From Lobosporangium transversale (Eukaryota > Mortierellomycota > Mortierellomycetes > Mortierellales > Mortierellaceae), in NCBI RefSeq assembly GCF_002105155.1, contig NW_019028985.1:124001-188000 (forward strand): 64,000 bases of DNA, in the 5' to 3' direction. Made by a program: the position numbers and the translations under genes. The first letter of the stretch is position 1. Each line of letters begins with the position of its first letter. Below are positions 23,413 to 33,293 of the stretch, in pieces. The notes beneath the pieces were generated by a model. It ran no database searches and was not told the DNA's origin. It was given only the letters and a program-made list of their open reading frames with translations.

Positions 23413-23916
23413 GATGACTCCAGTTGCCGGCGGTGAAGTAAGTAGTGATAGATGTAGATGAGTATTGGAATGGAATACTCGATGTAAAAGAGCTTCTCAA
23501 AGTAAGTAACACCGAGCTTCAACTACTACCAGCTCAGTTGTCTTCGCTCAAAAAAAAAAAAAAAAAAAAAAAACCACAACAATGATGACTGCTTACAAGG
23601 TAATCTACACGTGACTTGACTATCTTTTTTCGTTTCGATTCTCATGGAAACAATTTTTTCTGGATTTTTCAGCTGGCTGGTGCCTGGGCTACTAAATAAA
23701 ATGCTATTTTGTTCTTGATCGCCCCCTTTCTTCTCTTTTCTTTCATCATCACACACACTAGGCATCAAATCTATTACATCACTCTCTCCTTCTTGTTTCG
23801 TCTCGCCATCTCATTCCTCCACCCTCTCCGCTCTATTTCACATCCCATATACAACACAAGCAGCTCAACAAAGCTAACAGAACCCCAATCAACTTCATTA
23901 TAAAACTCTAATAACA
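23413..23916. promoter_or_regulatory. Shared upstream region of UTP6 and YDJ1
   Basis: Divergent intergenic DNA between the UTP6 start (minus) and the DnaJ start (plus). It has an A23 tract near 23550-23572 and a C/T-rich segment (23690-23870) just before the DnaJ leader, as in many fungal promoters. I see no further gene. Confidence 0.5.
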
Positions 23917-25479
23917 ATGGTCAAAGAAACCAAGTTTTATGACGCTCTCGAAGTCAGCCCTACCTGCTCTGATTCAGAGTTGAAGAAGGCATATCGCAAG
24001 TTGGCCCTCAAGTATCATCCAGATAAGGTAATAACTTTGCACCAACATTTTCAGGAAAAGAGATCGTCTCCATCTCTGGAATCGGACAGTCGCTTTAGAA
24101 GTGGAGTATTCAAACTCATCAGATTGTGGATCCCACCATTTCGGCTCGCAAACAGTGTGACTCATTAGCTGACTGTACTCCTTTTTTATTTTAATTTTTT
24201 TTTCTTGCTCTTTCTGTCTAGACTGGAGGCGCTACCTCTGAAAGGTTCCAGGAAATTAGCCATGCATATGATATTCTCTCCGATCCCCAAAAACGTACAA
24301 TCTATGACCAATACGGTGAGGCTGGACTCTCCGGTGAGGGTGGCCCAGGAATGGGTGGCCTCTCTCCTGAAGATCTGTTCTCCCACTTCTTCGGTGGTGG
24401 TGGTGGACGTGGCAGCCGCCCTTCAGGTCCTCGTCGTGGCAAGGATGTTGCACATTCACTGAAGGTCACTTTAGAGGATCTTTACAAAGGCAAGACCACC
24501 AAGCTTGCACTTCAGAAGAATGTTATTTGCGAGCCCTGTAACGGCAAGGGTGGTAAGGAGGGTGCGGTCAAGACCTGCACGACCTGCAATGGTTCAGGTT
24601 ACCGTGTGATGCTGAGACAGATGGGACCTATGATGCAACAGATCCAACAGCCTTGCGGTGAGTGCCGAGGAGAAGGAGAAATCATTAATCCCAAGGATAA
24701 GTGCAAGACCTGTAATGGTCGCAAGGTTAATCAGGTTCGCAAGGTCCTCGAAGTTCACATTGACCGCGGTATGAAGGACGGTAGAAAGATCGTCTTCACT
24801 GGCGAGGGTGACCAGGCTCCTGGTACTGTTCCCGGCGATGTTGTTATTGTTCTGGATCAACGTGAGCACGAACGCTTCAAGCGCAATGGTGATGATCTTT
24901 TCTATGATGCCAAGATCGATCTTGTCACTGCTCTTGCTGGCGGTAAGATCCAGATTCCTCATCTGGATGATCGTGTCCTTCTGGTTGAGATTCTTCCTGG
25001 CGAAGTAATCAGACCTGGTAAGTTTTTTTTTAATGTGGCAAAGCATCATTCAAATTTCAGCCGATAAGACCAATGAGAATCCGAGATTCTTCTAGGAGAT
25101 TCGATTCCAGTGACACACACTAACCCTTAATAATTATACAAAATTGTTATCTTTCCAATGAACAATAGGCGAGCACAAGGCTGTGATGAATCAAGGAATG
25201 CCAACAGAAAGACATCATGATTTCGGTAATTTATATATCCAATTCGAGATCGAGTTCCCTCCTGCTAATTGGACCGATATTGCCAAGATTGAGCAGCTCC
25301 GGACAATTCTTCCCCCTGCTGCTGAACTTCCTGCTCTTCCCAAGGGTGTACATGTCGAAGAGGTCAGCCTTACTGAAATGGATCCTCGCCAGAAGGCAAG
25401 GGCTGAGCAAGGTCATTTGGGCCATGATGATGATGAGGAAGGTGGCGGCCAACCCGGAGTGCAGTGCGCACAGCAGTAA
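23917..25479 (+). CDS. YDJ1: Class A J-domain co-chaperone (Hsp40, YDJ1/Mas5 type)
   Basis: Exons 23917-24027, 24222-25017 and 25169-25479 give 405 residues, close to yeast Ydj1. Order: J domain with HPDK at the first exon end and [12 protein letters not shown]; Gly-rich segment GEGGPGMGG and FFGGGGGRG; zinc-finger region with four CxxCxGxG-type motifs ([36 protein letters not shown]); C-terminal peptide-binding beta domain; and a CAQQ end. The terminal CaaX box is what is expected of farnesylated Ydj1-type proteins at the ER or outer mitochondrial surface. It stimulates Hsp70 ATPase activity and aids protein import and folding. The first intron falls exactly after HPDK. A run of about ten A and eleven C follows the stop codon. 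Confidence 0.97.
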
Positions 25480-25954
25480 AAAAAAAACCCCCCCCCCCCG
25501 AATCTTACATAAGGCATCTACCTACACCATACACATTTGCAATTTTGTAGAGAAGCGAGTCATTATTTGTTTTCTGTTCTTTTTCTTTTTCACGTTTAGC
25601 TTCATTAAACTGTCATTGTAATTAAATATCGATCTACACATTTGAAATCAGAAATACAGTGTTGGTTTTTTGTGAGATCTGGGACACAATGTTTGTTCAT
25701 AAAAGACACTTGTGCCCTCTGCTGTAGTAAGAGGATAGTGCGAGGAACAATTAGGAGGAAGTACTTCAGATGAAATGTTGGGGTGCACTGACCGCCTCTC
25801 CAGGCAGGCAGCAATGATATCATCATGCAGTCACAAGCATGGTATGGAAAATAGTCAACATTGTTCCATTGTTGGTTCATTCGCAACATCATCTCTTCTC
25901 ATTAACAAAAGCTTTGTACTCCCCTCCTCTCCTCTCCTCTTCCTTTAACTCCTA
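25480..25954. other. 3' UTR of the DnaJ gene and upstream region of RFT1
   Basis: Between two + strand genes. The first bases form an unusual A-run then C-run junction (25479-25499). Further on, a CCTCTCCTCTCC pyrimidine stretch (25921-25942) lies just ahead of the RFT1 start. No additional gene is seen. Confidence 0.5.
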
Positions 25955-28302
25955 ATGGACGATATAGACCCCGTGCTTCGGCAGCGGTCTGTCCCTGTCT
26001 CTACATCTCGATCTCATGAAATGCCAAATAAAAGGGATGAGCAGACAGTAAAGACTTCTACAACGGACGAAGCTTCCTCGATCCTGTCATCTTCAGTTCA
26101 AGGTGCAAGCTATTTGGTACTTCTCCAGTTTGTTTCCAGGATGCTGACCTTCACATTAAACCAGGTCCTGCTCCGCTTCACATCTGCAGAAACATTGGGT
26201 ATCGCATCTGTCCAGCTTGAGTTACTTCTCAACACCATCCTTTTCCTCTCACGCGAGGGTGTGCGCTGTGCTGCAATTCGTGTCAGTGATGATAATGGTG
26301 AGGATAATAATGATCCGATCAAAAAAAATGGTGACAATAGTCAGAGTCGTCAAAAAAACTATACTCAGCATCAAGATCGACAGATTTCATCATCACCCCC
26401 CCTGCCGGGTTCAGAGGAATATCGACTTCAAAAACTTATCAACATGGTTTATGCACCCATTCCTATTGGAGCCTTCATGACCCTGGCTGCCGTCGGATAC
26501 TATCTTTCACATGTTGATAACGCAAGTGAGATGCGATTCCCAGGATACAGGCTATCGATTGTTTTGTATGGCCTGGCTGCATTGATCGAGTTGTTGGCGG
26601 AACCCATGTTTATGGTGGCACAGTATAAGCTTTGGTTCAAGACGCGTGTCTCTGTGGAAGGCCTAGCCGTGATTGTCCGATGTGTTCTTACGTGTGCTTT
26701 GACTGTCTATGGAGCTCGCCAATCAGTCGTAATGAGCAATGAGAAAACTAATGGGTCGGGATCGAACGCAAATACTATGGGGGTATTAGCCTTTGCAATC
26801 GCACAGTTTGTGTATGGACTGTTGACGCTCGGTGGGTTTTTACTTGCATTTTGGAGCAAGAGTACAGAAAAGAACCAAGCCGAGAAGCGCCGCATGCATG
26901 CAGCGTTGAAAAAGTTTGACGTTGACAATGCCACTCGTAGTACAGAAACCGAAGCAGATCAGAAACAGGATTTGATCTCGATGAAGGCTCTACTGCCCCG
27001 CAAATTGATCAGAAAGAGCAAAGATGGAAAGTACGTTTCATTCGCTTCTTTTTTTTTCTTTCTTTTTATCAATGTTTTCACTATCTGAAGCCAACGCAAC
27101 TGATTCTGTATCATTTATTTCCGTCTACGACGTTATAAATAGGTTGGAAACCTTTTTCTTCGACAAAGAATTGTTAAAGCTTTCCAAGACTTTGACTGCA
27201 CAGTCGTTGCTCAAACATATCTTGACTGAAGGAGACAAGATGTTGATGGCTGGGTTCACCACCGAAGCCGACCAAGGTGTTTATGCCTTTGTTATAAACT
27301 ATGGTAATATTACACATCCTTTTTTTTTTTTTTTATGCGACAGAAGATATTTGCAGTATGAAAACCTAACTTTTACATGGCAATGCTCGTACAGGCTCAC
27401 TCGTTGCAAGGATTCTCTTTCAGCCTATGGAAGAAACTAGTCGGACATTATTCAGTAGGCTATTGAGTGACATCGGGCCAGTTGCCAAATCATCAACAAT
27501 TACTACCTCCATTACCGCAAGTAGTCCTACTGACGTGTCCAAGGACGACGAGAAACTTGATGGAGCCTCTCTAACAGACACACAACGTAGGAATCTCGTC
27601 CTCTCTCGTGATCTTCTCTTGACAATCATGAAATTCCACATCCTTTTAGGTTTGGTCTTCATCGCCTTCGGAACTCATTATACAGCGACTTTGATTGATT
27701 TGGTTGTTGGAAGCTATTGGTCGCGTCAAACAATCGCTCCTGCTGTCCTTAGCCTCTATTGCTGGTATGTTCCTATCATGGGCCTCAATGGCATCACAGA
27801 AGCAGTCGTTCAAGCAGTCGCTTCAGAGAACGAGCTTACAGCCCTCTCTTACTGGATGGTGGGGTTCTCTGCCGTGTTTTGTAGTACGGGTGCATTCCTC
27901 ATGGGAGCTCTCGGGCTGGGTGCCAAGGGTATCGTACTAGCAAATTGCGTCAATCTAACGATGCGTATCTTATGGAGTATGTGGTTTCTTTCAGGATATT
28001 ATGGGCGACACATTCCTACAAAGACGATCACCACAGCTGAGAGCAGTGTCGTAAGGATGTTTTCTTTCGTTCCATGGCGCAATGTCCTCCCTAGTTCTAT
28101 TGTTTTGGCGACATTCAGCGCTGCGTATGCGATTACAGCTGCAAGTGAACAATGGGTTGGATGGGATCGATTAATTGATAAGGCAGTTCACATAAGCATC
28201 GGCGTTTCGGCATTTGGACTGGTCATGGCCAGCATCCTCCATGCTGAGAAGTCATTCTTGTGGGACATTCGAAATATCGTCCGTCAGAGACGCAACAGCT
28301 AA
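25955..28302 (+). CDS. RFT1: RFT1, Man5GlcNAc2-PP-dolichol flipping factor of the ER
   Basis: Exons 25955-27030, 27143-27303 and 27395-28302 join in phases 2 and 1 for about 714 residues. The hallmark N-terminus SYLVLLQFVSRMLTFTLNQV is followed by LRFTSAETLGIASVQLELL and LFLSREGVRCAAIR, all typical of RFT1. The second exon carries LLKHILTEGDKMLMAGFTT, then VYAFVINYGSLVARILFQP across the next junction. Around a dozen hydrophobic segments are expected. It is required for N-glycan precursor translocation in the ER membrane. It is longer than the ~540-570 residues usual, owing to a polar insert near residues 110-150 (NNDPIKKNGDN) and another near 310-360. A paired mannose-pathway gene, phosphomannomutase, lies at 55 kb. 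Confidence 0.95.
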
Positions 28303-28439
28303 ACTTAGATTTGCATTTTTAAAAAAACATACGACCATATGTCAATAGCATTTGAAAAGAAATAAAATGAAGGTGATCCCTGTTCTTTATTTGGAAATAT
28401 CGTTCGAAAGATATGGAGCTTAAGATATGATTATCGGGT

Positions 28440-31330
28440 CTAAGCAAGACACCCCTCAGGACTATGGCGGCACCATGAAGGATATATGGGCGCTGCAGCG
28501 ACACCCATCTGGACTAGGCGGTCCCTCACAGCCGTCAATCGCTTCGCGGCATGAATCAATGGCCTGTCTTGGCCATTCTCATCTTGTGAGCCGCTCCACA
28601 GCACCTATACCAAAAGAACGAGCCAAGGAAAAGAAATGGCCTATGTTATAGTACTGATTCCTAATGAATTTTCTTTTTTTATTATTATTGTTATTTACCT
28701 CTGCAGCCGCTGCAGCTCGTGGCCAGATATTCGAATGAAGGTTTGAGGCATCTGTCTGCTCGGACCACATACAGATTTCACCTCCGTAAACCATCTTTTG
28801 CTGCTCGGTGTTCAACTGGTCGGTGAGACTATATGAGTAAACTGAAATACCCCAACAGCCATAAGTAAAGTTGTTTTCCTTTTTTTCTTATCCTTTTAAT
28901 ATCACATAGAGACATGGAGAAATTAAACAAGCGCAAGCAAATAAAGAATTGTAAATACACATACCACGCTGCCAATTGGAATACTTGCACCAGCTTTGGC
29001 CTTGAGAGCCAATGAGCCATTGACCGCTACCACAGTCCAAATACCAGTACTCAGCACTTGAAAGGATAACAGGCCATCCTTGCTCAATCACTATGGAGTA
29101 CAATTAAAGCATTAACAGAGAGTTGGTGTTAAGATTTCAGGTGCAATATCTGTTGCTTTTAAAAAAGAAAAACGATGAAAATAGATATCAATGGTAATAT
29201 TAGCTGACCTCTCTTGGCATTGACTGCATTCTTCCAGACCTGTACAATGGCTGAATCTGGCAGCTTCACTTTGTGCTCTAATGCTATCTCTTCCCATACA
29301 ATCGGTCTCTTGCCTTGTGCCATAAACATGCCGAACACTTTATCCAGATAAAGCTCTAGCAGTTTGTCTTCTCCAGATTGAGGTCCAGCCCTTGTAGTGC
29401 GCATCTTATTCTCTTTCGAAGGGCTTGTTACAGTCGGCAGAAGAGCATCCTCGTATTGACCCCGTCTGCCTGCATGCTCTATATAGTCCCGCAAGCGCTT
29501 TGAAGTCTTCCAGCAGTCAAAGTTGACCTCGTCGCCTCCTACATGAACATGCTTATCTGGAAATTGGACTCCCCACTCTTGGATGAGATTGTCGAGGAGG
29601 ATATAGGTGAATGGTTCCAATGGGTCTAATTGTCCAGCGGGTGGTTCAGCAGCATACTTTCTGTGAGGCTCCATATCCAGGCAGACTGTGAGGTTTGGGT
29701 AGGCTCGACCCCAACTGGCAGCGTGCCCTGGAGAGTCAAACTCGGGTAGAACACGGATACCCCGCTATTAATAAAGAGCATCAATGTATGTCCGCGTGAC
29801 AAGTTCACAAGTCAGTGGTTATCGTTTTTTTTTTTTTTTTTTTTTTTTTTCAAGGAAAAAAAAAAAAAAAAAAAAAAAAAAACGCGTAATAATACCCTAC
29901 CTCCTCACCATACTGAACGATATAGGCCACATCCTCTGATGTATAAATGTAGTCAGGTCGCTCAGCACCTTTAGCCGTCAAGTCAGGATAAGTCTTTGAT
30001 ACGAGTGGGTATGATTGCTGATCCAAAACATGCCAGTGGAAGACATTGAACTTGACTATTGACATTGCTTCAATAGTTTTAATGATGTCCTTGACAGGGA
30101 TATAATTGCGCGAAGTGTCTAAGAGAATCCCTCGGTGCGAGTATCGAGGTTCATCTCGAATGATCCAAGGAACATTTGGGATCACCAGTACGTTCTCAGC
30201 TGTTGCTGATATAGATTCAGCATTAATTTTAGACGTTGTTGTCATAGGCTGAGCTCGGACGAGTTGTGAAAACGTTTCTAAGCCATGGATGACACCCCAT
30301 TGTGTTGCTGCTCTGAGCACTGCGCTGTGCACTTGGAAAGCGTAAGGAGCACTATCACCATTGCCACTGTTTGCGGATTTCCGTCCGGGGATCTCGAGTG
30401 TGTACGATTCAATCATTCCATATTCGAGCGCCGCCTGGGCGTTGTCCACCAAGATGGCCAACTTTGTCAATGGGATATTATCGCCATAATCAGGCTCAAC
30501 TGAGTCCATCCTATAAAGTGTCATGTTCCTCTTGAGTTGTAGACGTTCTTCTAATCGTCCAATAGCCTTCTCCAAAATTGGTGCTATTCCAAATTGCTGG
30601 TCATTGAAAACCGTCGTCTGGATATAAAAGTCTTTGCTAAGCAAGACTTTCTGCTTTCCAAAAGTGAATGATTTGGGAATGGGCCATACAGGCTGTTCTT
30701 CTGGTAGAGCCTTGACAGCCTCATTATAGACAGGGGCCATGTCTGGATCAAAAAAGATATCTATTAGTAAAATAGTCATCAAACATCAAGAGAAAAAAAA
30801 AGAAAAAAAAAAAAAACTTACAATAGCTACTCTTCCAGGTTCTGACAATAAGCAGAATAGCTAGCGCCGCCAAGCCAGCAAGGACAGTTGTCAAAATCAG
30901 ATATCTAACCCAGTATTGATGCAAATGTTTGCTCTCGCTAACAACAGGGTTTTCCACTTCATCATCCTCGTCTTCACTACTGTTGTCCTTATCAGACCAA
31001 TGTGGTTGTTGCCGTTGCATGGGTGCAGTGGGATCCGTAGGGTCCAAACTGCGTCTGCGTCCTCGATCGCTCAGCATTTGACTTTGGCTAGTCTAACATA
31101 GTGATACAATGGAAATGAGTGTTCTTTTTGAAATATGTCTTTGTGTTCACACATCACCAACTACTCATATGTCATAACGGTGTTATGACTTGTAAATTTA
31201 CTTGACTGGGGTCTGCCTGACGATGTTGTAGCTCAGCTTTAGAAGCATTCATATTGTCAGAATCATGGGCCTCGTCTGGGTCGTGTGGACTTAGAGCGGA
31301 GTAAGAATGAGTCGTGTTCTTTTTAGACAT
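28440..31330 (-). CDS. Membrane-anchored GH20 beta-N-acetylhexosaminidase
   Basis: Reads on the minus strand from ATG 31330 (MSKKNTTHSYSALSPHDPDE) through a junction at DPSQ/TSQSQ to a single hydrophobic span near residue 110 (YLILTTVLAGLAALAILLIV), so it is a type II membrane protein. The lumenal part has the GH20 N-terminal domain (WPIPKSFTFGKQKVLL), then SHRGILLDTSRNYIPVKDII, FNVFHWHVLDQQSYPL, RGIRVLPEFDSPGHA-type sequence and the catalytic HVGGDEVNFDCW (Asp-Glu pair). Later exons give WYLDCGSGQWLIG, WCKYSNWQ, GGEICMWSEQTD and the terminal LWSGSQDENG...RHSPEGCLA. It hydrolyses terminal GlcNAc from chitobiose or N-glycans. About seven introns; one holds facing T and A tracts. The classical fungal enzymes are secreted, so the anchor is notable. 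It is divergent from RPB8. Confidence 0.93.
29825..29882. repeat. T26-CAAGG-A27 inverted homopolymer (potential hairpin) in a GH20 intron
   Basis: Twenty-six T are followed by CAAGG and 27 A. The arms are fully complementary and could form a long stem in DNA or pre-mRNA. It lies within an intron of the beta-hexosaminidase gene. Confidence 0.9.
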
Positions 31331-32029
31331 TCTCGATGATTTCAGTAATTGCAATGCTTTTTTTTTTTTTTTTTTTTTTTTTGTTTGTCACTAGCAACCA
31401 GCGAGACTTGGGAAATACTTTTTTTTTTTATGATAAAGAGAATAAAAGAAAAAAGAGAATATTCCCACGAAGCGTACTACTTGGATCGCAACATTTCTAC
31501 TTGGGGGTTTTGCGTGTCGTTTAGGCCTATTGTTTTAAAAAAAAACTCATACTTGAACATGAGGTGCTTCTATTCTTGTTTCGATTGTCAGATCGAAAGG
31601 GAACTTAAACTTCCTTCGAATAACATCATCACCGTGTCCAACAAAATACCAAATTGAATCCTCTCGCAGTCTCTGAAACGGTGACCCTCAACTTCTAACC
31701 GAGTTAAAACGGTATGAAAATACAAAAAATGGCAGCTACCCGAGTATGGACACAAACTGCAAGACTAACTCGGGTTTTGGGATATCACTATAGAAGGTCG
31801 GTGATATCAAGTCTCCGCGCCCCGCATCCCGCACGAGGATTGAGAATCAAAGTTCTGGAGAGGACTAGAAGTCTGGGTTGGTGGCCTTGGTGTTCACGTG
31901 ATCAAGTCCGGAACTTATACAGTATTCACGTGATGATTCCTTGCTTTTTTCATATCGTGTATCTGTTGGTAAACAAAAAACAGACTCTTTGCCTTCTCGA
32001 CTCCCGTTCTCATTCATCCATAACTTACA
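31331..32029. promoter_or_regulatory. Divergent upstream region of the GH20 gene and RPB8
   Basis: Between two divergent starts, 699 bp. Near the GH20 side there is a T24 tract (31359-31382). Near the RPB8 side lie two exact TCACGTGA palindromes (31894-31901 and 31926-31933). The 110-codon frame at 31714-32046 overlaps the RPB8 start in another frame and is not a credible gene. Confidence 0.55.
31894..31933. promoter_or_regulatory. Pair of TCACGTGA E-box palindromes
   Basis: Two identical 8-bp palindromes, 32 bp apart (about three helical turns), 97-136 bp upstream of the RPB8 start. CACGTG cores bind bHLH factors (CBF1, PHO4, TFE/SREBP-like) in fungi. Binding here is inferred. Confidence 0.6.
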
Positions 32030-32652
32030 ATGGCGGCCAAGGATAATGTTCTCTTTTCAGATATCTTTGACATCAAGGATGTTGATGGTGCTGGCAGGAA
32101 GTTCGACAAGGGTAAATTAAACTTTGCAGTTGTAACTCGAATAATAGGACACGCATGGACCTACAAAACCTACAAAATGGCTTGAAAGTCATTGTGAAGT
32201 GCCCTTTCATAGACTAAACCTCTTTATCATATGCATATGTATCGATCTACCAATATATCATTGTAGTCTCTCGCATTAACGCCCGTAGTGAGAATTATGA
32301 AATGGAGTTGACACTGGATATCAACAACGAGCTTTATCCTCTGGAGATTGGCGAAAAATTCTCGCTTGTCTTGGCTACATCTTTATCTCTCACCACTGCT
32401 GTTGGAAATGATACCACAGGAACACAAGAGAGTTGGCGTGAGAAGGTCGGAGGCGAAAGAACCTTGGCAGATGATTATGAATATGTCATGTATGGCAAGG
32501 TTTACAAGTATGATGAAGGCCAGGGAAGTAAAGTGTAAGTTTTTATTTTTTTTTTGTTTTTATAGTTATGAATACAAACCCGCCGACTTGATTCGTTTCG
32601 ATTTTTTTTTTTTTTTTTTTTTTACAGAATATATGTTATATATATCAGCAAA

Positions 32653-32691
<39 letters not shown>

Positions 32692-32998
32692 CACCATTTG
32701 GGCAAAGCATGGCATTGGATCAGGAACACAGGATTGATTTTTTATCACTTTTGGATGGTTGCATAAAGATCTTACTCTCATGCGTCGATCAAGCTATTGA
32801 TATGAAGCTGACTTTACGGCAATTGAGGAAATTGCTACAAAAATTATAACGACACTTATTTGACTTTTTTTATTATTATTTCTATTTAGCTCTGTTTATA
32901 TTTCATATGGAGGTCTGTTGATGTGCTTGGAGGGAGATTTTAGGCACTTACAGAACATTAGCTTGGGTGAGAATCTGTACCTATTAATGCGCAAGTAG
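32030..32998 (+). CDS. RPB8: RNA polymerase I/II/III shared subunit RPB8 (ABC14.5)
   Basis: Exons 32030-32111, 32267-32534 and 32890-32998 make 152 residues, the usual family length. The start MAAKDNVLFSDIFDIKDVD is typical. It is followed by FDKVSRINARSENYEMELTL and INNELYPLEIGEKFSLVLA, the characteristic DDYEYVMYGKVYKYDE, and the C-terminus VSVYISYGGLLMCLEGDF ending LYLLMRK. It is a common subunit of all three nuclear RNA polymerases, folding as an OB-type beta barrel. The second intron contains T and A homopolymers, including a T32 run at about 32658-32690. It is divergent from the GH20 gene. Confidence 0.97.
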
Positions 32999-33293
32999 AA
33001 AAAGAAAAAGAGAAAAAAAACACATCGCATTCATCGTGATCTTCCTTTGTATTATCACTCATACAGCTACTGTTTTTCTTCATTTATCATGACACCAACT
33101 ACTGTAATAAAACGATCGAGAAAATAGATGCACAAATTTTTTATGAATACATTTTATATGATTAAATGCTTTAAAATTAAGTGTAATGATGGAGAGTGAA
33201 ATGAGAAGGGGTATACATGTGCGAATAGACCAAATTAAATGTAGTAGGAGTGACCATGAAATGACTAATGGAAGGGTTAGCAACTAAGACCTT

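Noticed and set aside
27024-27440. Separate frame within RFT1 (27024-27440)
   Set aside because: It only reads the RFT1 introns together with exon 2; splicing at 27030/27143 and 27303/27395 explains it.
31714-32046. 110-codon frame upstream of RPB8
   Set aside because: It overlaps the RPB8 start in another frame, has no family resemblance, and lies in a promoter with E-box palindromes.
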